This document shows positions 8,427 to 17,033 of a stretch of 64,000 bases of DNA, piece by piece. Both the position numbers and the translations under genes were made by a program. Under the pieces are notes generated by a model. It was not told the DNA's origin. It saw nothing but the letters and a program-made list of their open reading frames with translations, and made no database searches. This stretch comes from Eubacteriaceae bacterium (GTDB lineage Bacteria; Bacillota; Clostridia; Lachnospirales; Lachnospiraceae), in the NCBI GenBank assembly GCA_902363805.1, contig CABJBF010000005.1, positions 114,652-178,651 on the forward strand, written 5' to 3'. Numbering within the stretch: position 1 is the first letter of the stretch; every line of letters starts with the position of its first letter.

Positions 8427-9578
8427 TTATAGTTCTCTATCCCAAAACAAGTCGTTTTTTAAATCGTTTATTAACTCTTCTATCGAGCTAATTACAATTC
8501 TTTTATTCTCATTACTTCTACGTTCCTTTAATACCCTAAGTATTTCATCTTTATTATTTTCACTTGCAATATAATCCAGACTATTTATTACTGAAATCCT
8601 ATTTATATAATTTTTTTCATTAATCATTTCCAATAAATTATATAAATAATTTTCTTTTCCAATAACGTATAACGATGTGTATATACATATTTTTATAAAT
8701 GGCTTTTCCTTGTTTTTTATTTTTCCTTCTAAAAATTCTACAAGTTCATTTTCTTTATGTAACCTACGTGCAACATCTTCCAATGATCGTATTGCATAGC
8801 CCCTTACATTATCTGCTTTATCTATTTGGGCAATTTTTTTTAATGTCTCATATTCCACTAAAGTTTTACCAATACATAATGAGTCACATGCTTCAGCTCT
8901 TACTGATGAATCATTATCACCAGTCAATCGTAACAATATTTTTACACCTTTATCAGTATCAGAATGAATTAACATCTCTGCAACTTTTTCTCTTATACCA
9001 TTTTCTTCATCCCATGATAATTTATCTAATACTTGCAATTCATATTCATTAAAGTTTCTTTCCTCTATATTTTTTTCTATCTTCTCCAACAAATCATATT
9101 TTTCCTTGTTTTTTTTGTATATATAATCTCCTACAATTATATCTGCATATTCTTTAGCCTGTCTCTCTTCTCCTATTTCTGTTAATTTTATTTGATTTAT
9201 CCATTGAAAATAGTGCGTCAATTCATGAGCCATAACATGACAATATGATATTAATACATTCCTCCTTCCTCTTTTTATTTTTTCTTTACAATAATCTCCT
9301 ACTGAAATTCTTATAAATGGTTCTTCAAGTTTATCATAGGGTCCCCAAAAAGTACCATCTACCAATTCACCATCTATAGCCTTGATTTTCATTTTAGATT
9401 TTACATATACATTTACTCTATACGGAAAACTATATTCTTTCCTTAAGTGTTTTGCAAAATCCTTTAATGCTAATTTAACTTCTTCATCAACATTAACATC
9501 AAATCTCAATCTTAAACCATTGCGTATATTATTACCTTTATAAACTTTTTCCCAATTGTCGCAATTCCATATATTCAT
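8427..9578 (-). CDS. zinc-peptidase-like plus HEAT-repeat protein directly behind the Rhs tip
   Basis: I start the gene at the ATG at 9578 because it has an AGGAAG site and begins one nt after the Rhs stop codon. Upstream codons in this frame overlap the Rhs frame and look noncoding. The 383-residue product has an N-terminal domain with a zincin motif HELTHYFQW around residues 118-126 followed by an ERQAKEYAD segment, as in SprT-like or gluzincin folds. The C-terminal half is HEAT repeats like the two small paralogues. The coupling suggests it is the cognate partner, possibly the immunity protein, of the Rhs C-terminus. Whether the peptidase site is active is unknown. Confidence 0.65.
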   Translation of the reverse strand: MNIWNCDNWEKVYKGNNIRNGLRLRFDVNVDEEVKLALKDFAKHLRKEYSFPYRVNVYVKSKMKIKAIDGELVDGTFWGPYDKLEEPFIRISVGDYCKEKIKRGRRNVLISYCHVMAHELTHYFQWINQIKLTEIGEERQAKEYADIIVGDYIYKKNKEKYDLLEKIEKNIEERNFNEYELQVLDKLSWDEENGIREKVAEMLIHSDTDKGVKILLRLTGDNDSSVRAEACDSLCIGKTLVEYETLKKIAQIDKADNVRGYAIRSLEDVARRLHKENELVEFLEGKIKNKEKPFIKICIYTSLYVIGKENYLYNLLEMINEKNYINRISVINSLDYIASENNKDEILRVLKERRSNENKRIVISSIEELINDLKNDLFWDREL

Positions 9579-9579
9579 A

Positions 9580-10491
9580 TTATTTTCTTCCTTTATATTT
9601 ATTATGACCTCTACCTGGTGTATGTTTTTTTGGTTTAGCTGGCATATTATTCCTCTTATTGTTTTTAGGTTTGTAGTTTTCTTTTGTTCTATTCTTATTT
9701 TTATTTTCTCGCCCTTGCTTCTTTTGATTATTTCTACCATATGGATCTGGATTATATTCTTTTGTTTTATGTCTTTTTGCCGACACAACATCAATAGCTT
9801 CTTTTGTTACTACAATAGATACTACTGCACTTATAAAATAATATTCAACTAATGGAATCGCTACTACAAAATGTCCGCTCGGGTCTACATAATTAATAGG
9901 ATTTCCTCCACAATACGCGTACAAATTCCACGTTTCATAACTATCTATTTCTCCCCTGTAACTGTCTTGCGTAATAAATGTAGCTGTATCAGGGTTATAA
10001 TATCTTGAATTAAAATAATAAAGTCCTGTTAATTCATCATATACTCCTGATGTGTAGCATATTTCATTATAGAAATTTAAATTTCCGACCTTTGTTGTTT
10101 TTCCATAATCTCCATATTTGTAACTTGCTATCGCCTGTCCTCTTTCATCTATTATATTGGATACACTTGTACGTATATCTTTGTTGTAAAAGTATGAATG
10201 CTCACCCTCATTTTCATAACGTATTGTCGCAATAATATTATTCTGAGGTCCTATAATATTATGACTTGTAACATTTCCACTTTCATCTGTTGTATATAAT
10301 ACAACTTCTCCCTGATAAAAATAGTTAGTTACTGCACCATTATCATTTTTAGAAATTCTTTTTCCGTCATAATTATATGTATTTTCCTGTGTATACTTTA
10401 TTTTTCCACTTGTATTTCCATTTCTGCATGTAACCTTTGTTAACTGATTGTTTGCATCATATTCTTTCTGTACTGTCGATGTTTCACCTAT
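9580..10491 (-). pseudogene. Rhs-family C-terminal fragment with toxin tip, 5' truncated
   Basis: An open frame of 303 codons begins after an in-frame TAG at 10494 and has no ATG in its first 190 codons. It reads as the end of an Rhs/YD-repeat shell: the segments YDELTGLYYFNSRYYNPDT and FITQD, then the hallmark NLYAYCGGNPINYVDPSGH that ends the conserved core. Only about 100 residues follow the core. They comprise a hydrophobic stretch and then a very basic tail rich in Lys, Arg and Asn ending GRGHNKYKGRK. I do not recognise the toxin fold; the basic tail would suit a nucleic-acid target. Without the N-terminal shell it is probably an orphan tip, able to act only after recombination into an intact rhs gene. 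Confidence 0.75.
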
Positions 10492-10498
10492 CTAAAAA

Positions 10499-10569
10499 AT
10501 CCTTAAGCATTAACCTTCCGATAAGTGAAATTCTATATGAAACACCTGGTTATGGTTATGCTTAAGGAT
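10499..10569 (-). terminator. 71-bp inverted repeat between HEAT gene and Rhs fragment
   Basis: Perfect 12-bp arms ATCCTTAAGCAT and ATGCTTAAGGAT (10569-10558 and 10510-10499) enclose about 47 nt. On the minus strand the second arm runs into TTTTT. It can serve as the terminator of the HEAT gene at 10640-11335. It also marks the exact point where the Rhs frame is lost, so it may be the scar of a small inserted element. Confidence 0.5.
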
Positions 10570-10639
10570 TATGTTTTAATATTATTCCCTATTTCCCAAC
10601 GCTATAGCACACGAATATCACATTATAAAATTTGTATTT

Positions 10640-11335
10640 CTACTCATCACTATCCTCTTCCATCTCATCCATTTCTTCTATTTCTTTAATTGCATCATTA
10701 ATTGTATAAATAACCGACATTGCTGTTTCCTTTTTCTTATGCTCCAATAGCACATTAATTATCATATCTCTATTGCTCTCATTTGCAATATATTTCAAAC
10801 AATTTACTACTGCACCTCTGTTTGTATATTTTTTCGAGTTTATCATTGATAACAGTTTGCCAAAATATTCTTTGCGACCTAAGTTATATAAAACAGTACA
10901 TATATTTATTTTTGTAAATTGTACTTTTTCATGTTTCAATCTGTCTTCTAGATATTCTAGTAATTCATCTTCTTTATTAATCTTATCCGCTATATCTCCT
11001 AATGACAATATTGCATATCCTCTTACGTAACCACTCGTATCCTTTTTTGCTATTTTTTTTAGCAGATTGTAAGTTGTAACAGATTCGCTTATACATAATG
11101 AGTCGCAGGCATCCGCTCTTACCAGCCACTCCTTATCATTAGTTAAGCGTAATAATATCTCTTCTCCGTTTTCATTACTTGATTCAACTAAAATTTCCGC
11201 AACAAGATCTCTAATCATAACTTCTTTATCATAAGATAATTCATTTAATATTTTGTAATCATTTTCATCTAGTTCTTCCTCATATGATTTTTCCTCTATT
11301 TGTCTCAATATTTTTTCTTTTTCTCTAAATTTCAT
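10640..11335 (-). CDS. HEAT-repeat protein, Rhs-associated (paralogue 2)
   Basis: A 231-residue helical-repeat protein, start at 11335 after GGAGGAG. It matches 7680-8375 along its whole length, including the NDKEWLVRADACDSLCISE repeat, the DTSGYVRGYAILSLGDIAD repeat and the acidic C-terminus. The similarity continues outside the gene: both copies have GTTACACATTTACAGGAGGA-like leaders and a matching stretch of about 40 bp after the stop, ending at CTATAG. The unit was therefore duplicated with its flanks. It lies upstream of the Rhs fragment and is probably an orphan immunity-type gene from an earlier toxin module. Confidence 0.7.
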   Translation of the reverse strand: MKFREKEKILRQIEEKSYEEELDENDYKILNELSYDKEVMIRDLVAEILVESSNENGEEILLRLTNDKEWLVRADACDSLCISESVTTYNLLKKIAKKDTSGYVRGYAILSLGDIADKINKEDELLEYLEDRLKHEKVQFTKINICTVLYNLGRKEYFGKLLSMINSKKYTNRGAVVNCLKYIANESNRDMIINVLLEHKKKETAMSVIYTINDAIKEIEEMDEMEEDSDE

Positions 11336-11379
11336 TTTTCTCCTCCTGTAAATGTGTATAACCAACTTTCTGTTTTCTT

Positions 11380-11494
11380 TTATCTACCCTTTATCGGTCC
11401 CATTGCTATCAATGACATATTTTTATTTTTCAAAATTATTTCCGCCACTTTTTGCATTCTCTCATAATTAATCTTTTCATTTTCTTTATCAAAA
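11380..11494 (-). pseudogene. remnant of a peptidase C-terminus (M16-like), about 38 codons
   Basis: Between the IS element and the HEAT gene the minus strand carries a short open stretch ending with MQKVAEIILKNKNMSLIAMG and then PIKGR before the TAA. The pattern of a helix followed by an NxSLxAxGP strand is what the last residues of M16 (pitrilysin-type) peptidases look like. The frame begins after a stop codon and has no start, so it is a fragment. The family call rests on about 20 residues and is weak. Confidence 0.3.
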
Positions 11495-11556
11495 ACTTAA
11501 ACATCAAAACATAAAGCGACCGCAAAGTTTTGATATGATACCTCTAAAGTAGACAG

Positions 11557-12243
11557 ATGAAATATAAAAAATCTGTTACTTTGGAGGTATTTTTCATGTC
11601 TAGAAAAGAAAGGTTTACTCCTCAAGAAAAAGAGCAAGCTTGTATTGACTATATTGAGGGGAATCGTTCCAGGTCCGAAATATGTAGAGAACTTTATATT
11701 TCGACTAGTACTATTCAACATTGGGCAGCCATATATAACAAATATGGTGTTGCAGGATTTGCAAAGAAAACTAAAAATTCTTCTTATTCAAAACAATTTA
11801 AGATTGAAATTGTTGAAAAATATATACGTGGTGAAGCATCATCAATTGAATTAGGCAATCAATACGACATCTCGTCTGGTCTATTAAGAAAATGGATTCG
11901 GATGTATAATACCAATATAGAACTTAAAGATTATAATCCCAAACAGGAGGTCTATATGGCAGAGGCAAGAAGAAAGACAACCAAAGAAGAACGAGAAGAG
12001 ATTGTTGAGTATTGCTTAAATAATAATCGTGATTATAAAAATACAGCAGTTAAGTTTGATGTTTCCTATAGCCAGGTATACAACTGGGTAAGAAAATACG
12101 ATGCTTGTGGTTTAGAAGGGTTGACTGACAAAAGAGGACATCATAAATCTGATGATGAGGTCGATGAATTAGAACGTCTTAGAAGAGAAAATCTTCGCTT
12201 AAAACGTCAACTGGAAGAAAAGGATATGGTTGTAGAATTGTAA
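11557..12243 (+). CDS. IS3-family transposase OrfA (HTH)
   Basis: 228 residues containing repeated helix-turn-helix units of the IS150/Leu-zipper OrfA type (SRSEICRELYISTSTIQHWA near 35, SIELGNQYDISSGLLRKWIR near 90, YKNTAVKFDVSYSQVYNWVR near 160) and a C-terminal leucine-zipper helix. An internal ATG at 11956 has its own strong AGGAGG site and could produce a shorter protein with only the last HTH and the zipper. The stop lies in front of the run TAAAAAAAAG. OrfB is in the -1 frame. Confidence 0.9.
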   Translation: MKYKKSVTLEVFFMSRKERFTPQEKEQACIDYIEGNRSRSEICRELYISTSTIQHWAAIYNKYGVAGFAKKTKNSSYSKQFKIEIVEKYIRGEASSIELGNQYDISSGLLRKWIRMYNTNIELKDYNPKQEVYMAEARRKTTKEEREEIVEYCLNNNRDYKNTAVKFDVSYSQVYNWVRKYDACGLEGLTDKRGHHKSDDEVDELERLRRENLRLKRQLEEKDMVVEL

Positions 12244-12269
12244 AAAAAAGTGAAAGAATTCGAAAGGAT

Positions 12270-13235
12270 GTGAGATTAGGGAAAACACGATACGAATCAA
12301 AATATATGGCAATAAAGGAATTACACACCGAGAAAAAATGGAGTATTGAATGGATGTGCAAGCAGCTAGAAATATCCCGTGCTGCCTACTATAAGTGGCT
12401 TAAGCGCGAAATGCCAGAGGCTGAAATTGAAAATATCAAACTTGCAGTGTTGATTAAAGAATGCGATGAGCGATTCAATCGCATCCTAGGATATCGAAGA
12501 ATGACATCTTGGATTAATCATTTTAATCATACTAATTACAGCAAAAAAAGAATCCATAGAATTATGAAAAAACTTGGGATACATTCGGTAATAAGAAAAA
12601 AGAAGGCGAAATATATATATTCAAAACCTGATGAAACAGCAGAAAATCTTCTTCAACGAGATTTTTATGCTACCGCACCAAATCAAAAATGGGCTACAGA
12701 TGTAACTGAGTTTAAAGTTCCTGGTGATAAAAAGAAAATATATTTGAGCGCCATTATAGATTTATATGACAGATATCCAGTAGCATATGTAATTAGTGGA
12801 CGAAATGATAATCAATTAGTTTTTAAAACTTTTGATAAAGCGATTATGGCTAATCCTGATGCCAAGCCTATTTTTCACTCTGATCGTGGCTTTCAATATA
12901 CAAGCAAAACATTCAAGAAAAAACTTGAAAAACAGAAAATGACACAATCCATGTCACGTGTAGGACATTGCATAGATAATGGTCCGACGGAAGGATTTTG
13001 GGGAATTATCAAATCTGAAATGTATCATATGTATGAAATAACTGACGAAAAGTCATTGCGTACGGCAATAAGTGACTATATAGGATTTTATTCCGAAAAA
13101 AGACCTCAAGATAGATATAACTGTAAAACACCACTAGAGGTGCGTCAAGAAGGTCTTGCTTCAGACAATCCAACAGAATATCCTATACATGAAAATAAAC
13201 GTATAAACAAATACAAAGAGAAATGGTGCGCATAG
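12270..13235 (+). CDS. IS3-family transposase OrfB (DDE integrase domain)
   Basis: 321 residues from a GTG at 12270, with an N-terminal HTH_21-like region and an rve catalytic core. The DDE triad is visible as WATDVTEF, IFHSDRGFQYTS and DNGPTEGFWG. The frame is open upstream through the end of orfA in the -1 phase, so an OrfAB fusion by frameshift is possible. The usual A-rich slippery run, however, lies just after the orfA stop. All catalytic residues are intact, so the element may still be active. Confidence 0.92.
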   Translation: MRLGKTRYESKYMAIKELHTEKKWSIEWMCKQLEISRAAYYKWLKREMPEAEIENIKLAVLIKECDERFNRILGYRRMTSWINHFNHTNYSKKRIHRIMKKLGIHSVIRKKKAKYIYSKPDETAENLLQRDFYATAPNQKWATDVTEFKVPGDKKKIYLSAIIDLYDRYPVAYVISGRNDNQLVFKTFDKAIMANPDAKPIFHSDRGFQYTSKTFKKKLEKQKMTQSMSRVGHCIDNGPTEGFWGIIKSEMYHMYEITDEKSLRTAISDYIGFYSEKRPQDRYNCKTPLEVRQEGLASDNPTEYPIHENKRINKYKEKWCA

Positions 13236-13437
13236 AAAAATACCTACACTTCAATCGAAATGTAGGTATAATCTGTACTTATTTTTAGATATTTCATCTG
13301 TCTACTTGACAGGGAGCATATCAGTTCGTGATATTTACTAACTTTGTAGTCGCTTTATTAATTTTCCATTACAAATATTCGATTATTCATAAATATGATA
13401 ACTTATATTCTATTCAACAGATTAGCTATACAATTTT

Positions 13438-14148
13438 TTAATTAATCACATATCCATCTGCATCGAAAGTATACAATTTTCCTAATATTTCAATAGATTC
13501 ATTTCTAGCCCACACTCCGGGAGCTTTTTGATATTTCGCTCTTCTGTCTGGTCCACTCATATAATACCATGGAATATCGAGACATATATATAATGCATTC
13601 CTATCCATTTGTGTCGCACTAGGATATCTATATGTATTTGAATATATACTCGACAAATTATCATTAACTTGATATAAATCATTAATGCCAAACACATGTC
13701 CTAATTCATGTGCAAAAACCTGAGCTTGATTTTTCTGTGAGTAATTAGTAATATTTCCAACAACCATTTTAGTTGAAATTTCACCAGGTCCATAATGCCC
13801 AACCGACGGGGAAACGCACTCTACATACGCCGCTGTTGATGCTGCAATGTTAGGATTATATTGTATTTTAAATATTGCTCTATCTAAAAATGTCGTTTCA
13901 TTCGTAATTATCATTCCTCCCCACTCATCTCGTCCATCCGAAAATGAATATAAAAAATTATTTCTTGCAACACTATTCTCGAAATAATAATCTACATAAT
14001 TTGTAGGTGGATGATAAAAATCTCCAATTGAAAATTGAAAATTACCACCAGCCCTTTCCGGCGTATACAATGCAGCCCAAGGGGTTAACGAATGCGCAGA
14101 AACTAAACATGGTGTCATCATAACGATTGTCATAGAAAATATGTACAT
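13438..14148 (-). CDS. secreted zinc metalloprotease-like protein, frame broken in the signal peptide
   Basis: 236 residues with a zincin motif HELGHVFGINDLYQ around residues 147-160, typical of metzincin-like or related secreted peptidases. The frame starts in the middle of a signal peptide and lacks a ribosome site. A well placed GGGAGG and an ATG at about 14175 begin MNKKIKKF, a perfect signal-peptide N-region, but in the other frame. One base inserted or removed in the A6-G-T5 homopolymer would join the two into a normal preprotein. So this is either a phase-variable gene, a pseudogene or a sequencing error. It is the last gene of a three-gene operon of exported proteins. Confidence 0.65.
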   Translation of the reverse strand: MYIFSMTIVMMTPCLVSAHSLTPWAALYTPERAGGNFQFSIGDFYHPPTNYVDYYFENSVARNNFLYSFSDGRDEWGGMIITNETTFLDRAIFKIQYNPNIAASTAAYVECVSPSVGHYGPGEISTKMVVGNITNYSQKNQAQVFAHELGHVFGINDLYQVNDNLSSIYSNTYRYPSATQMDRNALYICLDIPWYYMSGPDRRAKYQKAPGVWARNESIEILGKLYTFDADGYVIN

Positions 14149-14192
14149 AAAAACTTTTTTATCTTTTTGTTCATATATTACCCTCCCAAATA

Positions 14193-15041
14193 TTACTTTT
14201 CTTTTGATTTTTTTATTTTATATATTTCATTTGAATTAGGTAATTCTTTTGGATTTTCTGTCATTTTGTCTAATTCTATTTTAAACTTATCCATTTTCAT
14301 ACCTATTGCCCAGCCAGACTCAACTAATTCATTAACTTCTTTATCTTTTGTTGTAAAATCTTTTCCATTATTTATAATTTGATTATCCCAACAAAAATAA
14401 TCACTATTCATAAATACTTTACTATTTTCCACATACATAACACTATAATATGGTTCGGATATATAAACATCCGCATATTTTTCTTGTTCAAATTTATCAT
14501 ATGATGCATTCTTTTTTCTCTTTTCCTTAAATTTTTCATCCAATTTTTTTGTCATAAATATATATTCCTTTTTTTCTTTTAAAGAAAACGTACCCTCAAA
14601 TTTAGTTGATAATGAATATGGATAATACACTCTAACAACTTGCTCTTCCTCAAATCCTGTTCCAAAATATAGTTTATTTATTTTAACTTTCAATACAGAA
14701 CTAGGAAACGGACCCCATTGTTCATTATTTTCATCAGTCCACTTTACTTCATATTCCTTTTCATTTATAATTTCACCCGAAAAAATTAATTCAGTATCTG
14801 ATATTTGTTGTTCCAAATCAAATTCGATCGCTCCCGTACATCTTGAAAAAGCTGTATATTGTTTTATTGGAACTTCTGACCATACTGTTTTATTTGTTTG
14901 TACACCATTTTTACTTTGAATTTTATTTTCTGCTAGTCTAGCATCTGTATTGTCACTTTTATTATCTATATAAAATAAACTTAACCCAAATATAAATGCA
15001 CTAACAGTAATAACAATCATTAATATTTTTCTTTTTTTCAT
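14193..15041 (-). CDS. membrane-anchored extracellular protein, 282 aa
   Basis: The N-terminus KKRK is followed by one hydrophobic span (residues 6-26); the remainder is hydrophilic with many Glu and Lys. It is anchored by an uncleaved signal, as no lipobox is seen. No motif is recognised; sections such as ELIFSGEIINEKEYEVKWTD suggest a beta-rich soluble domain. Its ATG lies two nt after the stop of the upstream fibronectin-like gene, whose last codons contain the GGAGG site, so translation is coupled. The metalloprotease gene follows about 20 bp downstream. A role as inhibitor, chaperone or substrate of that protease is possible but unproven. Confidence 0.7.
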   Translation of the reverse strand: MKKRKILMIVITVSAFIFGLSLFYIDNKSDNTDARLAENKIQSKNGVQTNKTVWSEVPIKQYTAFSRCTGAIEFDLEQQISDTELIFSGEIINEKEYEVKWTDENNEQWGPFPSSVLKVKINKLYFGTGFEEEQVVRVYYPYSLSTKFEGTFSLKEKKEYIFMTKKLDEKFKEKRKKNASYDKFEQEKYADVYISEPYYSVMYVENSKVFMNSDYFCWDNQIINNGKDFTTKDKEVNELVESGWAIGMKMDKFKIELDKMTENPKELPNSNEIYKIKKSKEK

Positions 15042-15043
15042 AG

Positions 15044-16027
15044 TTAATCCTCCATTTTATTACATCTAATCAACTTAGACCATTCTCCAAAGTTCTTTTT
15101 CCCATCAATTATCTTATAAGCCCTAACTTTTAAGTAATAAGTTTTATTGGCATTCACTTTTCTTATGACACCTTTATTTTTCTTTACATTAACTGTTTTC
15201 TTACTTTTCGTTAATTTTTTATTTTCTCCAACTTTTATCACATAGCCATCCGCATTTTTAACTTTTTTCCATGTAATCTTTAATTTTTTATTTTTTAACG
15301 TAGCTTTAACATTTCTAGTTTTATTAATCTTTACACTTATAGGTTTAGTCAATTTTATCATTACAGATGAATCTGAAAATTCTGCTGTAAAATAACTTTC
15401 TCCCTTTGGTAAAGTCTTAACATATTCTTCTTTTAATGTTATCTTCATAACATCCGATATAGTTGATACTGTATAATTAGATTCATCAACTTTTATTCCT
15501 TTGTATGTCAATTGATTAAATAAATCTGCATAAAATGTGTGTGAAAATGTATCTGATTCCAATAATGCTTCGGCATTTCCACTTCCGTTCCATTTTGAAA
15601 AAGAAAAGCTTGCATCCTTAAAGTCAATTTTATGTGTCACAACATAAAGTCTAATAGGAATAATCGCCTTAGCAAATACAGCTTTAAATGAGTACATTCC
15701 ATCCTGCAAACTTTTTAGATAACTTTCATTTAAACTAATAACAACATTTCCATTCTGTTCTGCTACAGAAAAATGACTATTTGAAACTGTATTCTTATTA
15801 CATTCCAAATATTCAAATTCATTATATTTAGCAACATCCGAACCTTTTGTCAAATAATCGTTGCCTATTGTTACAGTTGCATTTCCATTTCCGTTCCATG
15901 TTCCAAACATTAAATATCCATCTTGATATGTAACCTTTGTAGTATCTCCATATACATTAAGACACATCATTGTTAAAACAGATACCATTAATAATATTAA
16001 AGCCTTACCTCTTACCTTCTTTGACAT
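15044..16027 (-). CDS. secreted two-repeat protein with fibronectin-like C-terminus
   Basis: 327 residues with a clear signal peptide cleaved near VYG-DTT. Two beta-rich repeats follow, each starting with a FGTWNGNGNATV or FSKWNGSGNAEA signature at about 41 and 144 and ending in a strand with SxSV. The last 90 residues are a lysine-rich fibronectin-type-III-like domain with ITWKKVKNADGYVIKV and YYLKVRAYK, which also ends two other secreted proteins in this window. It is first in an operon with the anchored protein and the metalloprotease. Probably a cell-surface or secreted binding protein; the ligand is unknown. Confidence 0.75.
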   Translation of the reverse strand: MSKKVRGKALILLMVSVLTMMCLNVYGDTTKVTYQDGYLMFGTWNGNGNATVTIGNDYLTKGSDVAKYNEFEYLECNKNTVSNSHFSVAEQNGNVVISLNESYLKSLQDGMYSFKAVFAKAIIPIRLYVVTHKIDFKDASFSFSKWNGSGNAEALLESDTFSHTFYADLFNQLTYKGIKVDESNYTVSTISDVMKITLKEEYVKTLPKGESYFTAEFSDSSVMIKLTKPISVKINKTRNVKATLKNKKLKITWKKVKNADGYVIKVGENKKLTKSKKTVNVKKNKGVIRKVNANKTYYLKVRAYKIIDGKKNFGEWSKLIRCNKMED

Positions 16028-16114
16028 AATTATTGTCTCCTCTCTCTATTATTATTTCACATTATTAATTCCAATTATTATAAGTATTTATTTTACTTCT
16101 GATTATTTTATTAT

Positions 16115-16180
16115 TTATACTATTACATCACCTCCAACTACTCTGCTTGTAAAATCCAATAATACACATTTAATATCCAT
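16115..16180 (-). CDS. possible 21-aa peptide ORF upstream of the fibronectin-like gene
   Basis: The frame starts at an ATG (16180) with a modest AAGAAG upstream and codes 21 residues beginning MDIKCVLLDF and ending VVGGDVIV. It lies alone in a 1-kb noncoding stretch, 90 bp before the start at 16027. The composition looks protein-like in an otherwise very AT-rich region. It contains a perfect Shine-Dalgarno-like GGAGGTGAT within its own codons. A leader or signalling peptide is possible; I do not recognise it. Confidence 0.3.
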   Translation of the reverse strand: MDIKCVLLDFTSRVVGGDVIV

Positions 16181-16960
16181 CAGATTTACTTCTTATTATT
16201 TGTCATCGTCACATCGTCTATGCAGCATATATGCTACACCAATTTACTGTTAATTTTTTTGTTATCTTATTTATAGTTGGAATTAATAAAATTTTTTAGT
16301 TACTCAAAAATATCATATAAATCTTTTATAGTTTTATTAGGATTTTTGTTAAGAATTGTGTTAGATATGTCTAATCCCCCATATAAAACTAGCCTCTACG
16401 TGTCTTTATTGAATATATACTAGTTATATACTCATTGTATAAGTTTAAAATCTATGCGTCAATACGTTTTTATTTTGTCACAATTTGTTTTTTACTATTA
16501 ACCAACACTAATCTGTCATTATTTTGAAAAAACAATTATATTTATTTGTTTTTTCAAAGTAAAATTTCTCCCCTATATTATAAACGATATTAGAACATAA
16601 AACCGAACACATTTTAATGAAATTTTTATAATATTTAGAGCTTTTTTTCTTGTAACTTCTATATTACGGATTATAATTCATATTTCTAAAATATCCGTAA
16701 AAAATTATTGAAAATACCTGATTTATTTAATTTAAAAAATCAACTTTACGGTTATATTTTATTTTTTCTGTATCAGCCGTAATCAATAGAATTTTCACTA
16801 AAAAAATTATTAACTTTTACGGAATATACAAGAAAATTTATTAAATTCCGTAATTTAGTTTACATAATATTATAAATTCAGAAATAAAAGATTTTTTTCG
16901 CATATTTATAAATAATCAAATAAAACCTACTCCTCATATCCGCATGATTTTAATAAATCC
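16181..16960. other. 780-bp AT-rich intergenic region with TACGG/CCGTA repeats
   Basis: No convincing gene on either strand. Between 16665 and 16855 the word TTACGG or its complement CCGTAA occurs six times in alternating orientation (about 16668, 16690, 16743, 16782, 16828, 16849), forming three inverted pairs. A perfect palindrome AGCATATATGCT lies near 16225. These may be regulator sites or hairpins for the divergent halves of the region. Confidence 0.5.
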
Positions 16961-16963
16961 AAA

Positions 16964-17004
16964 TAAAAAAAGCGGAGGCACATATGCTTTCGCATATATG
17001 CCTC
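16964..17004 (-). terminator. intrinsic terminator after the aldolase gene
   Basis: On the minus strand GGAGGCATATATGC, loop GAAA, GCATATGTGCCTCC and then GCTTTTTTT. It closes the glycyl-radical/aldolase operon. Confidence 0.85.
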
Positions 17005-17033
17005 CTAATAGTGATGTATATTATTATGAAATT

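Larger units (their letters stand above)
11531..13323 (+). mobile_element. IS3-family insertion sequence (IS150-like)
   Basis: About 1.79 kb with imperfect terminal inverted repeats. The left end begins TGATATGATACCTCTAAAGT and the reverse of the right end begins TGATATGCTCCCTGTCAAGT; both continue AGACAGATGAAATAT. It carries two overlapping-phase genes, orfA with helix-turn-helix domains and orfB with the DDE integrase core. A target duplication is not certain: GTT is present on both sides if one extra T is allowed at the left end. The immediate flanks are themselves an inverted repeat (11511-11529 and 13340-13358). Confidence 0.9.

Noticed and set aside
10499..10569. MITE insertion in rhs
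   Set aside because: The arms are followed by a T-run on the transcribed strand and no target duplication is visible, so a terminator is the simpler reading. The MITE idea is kept only as an alternative.
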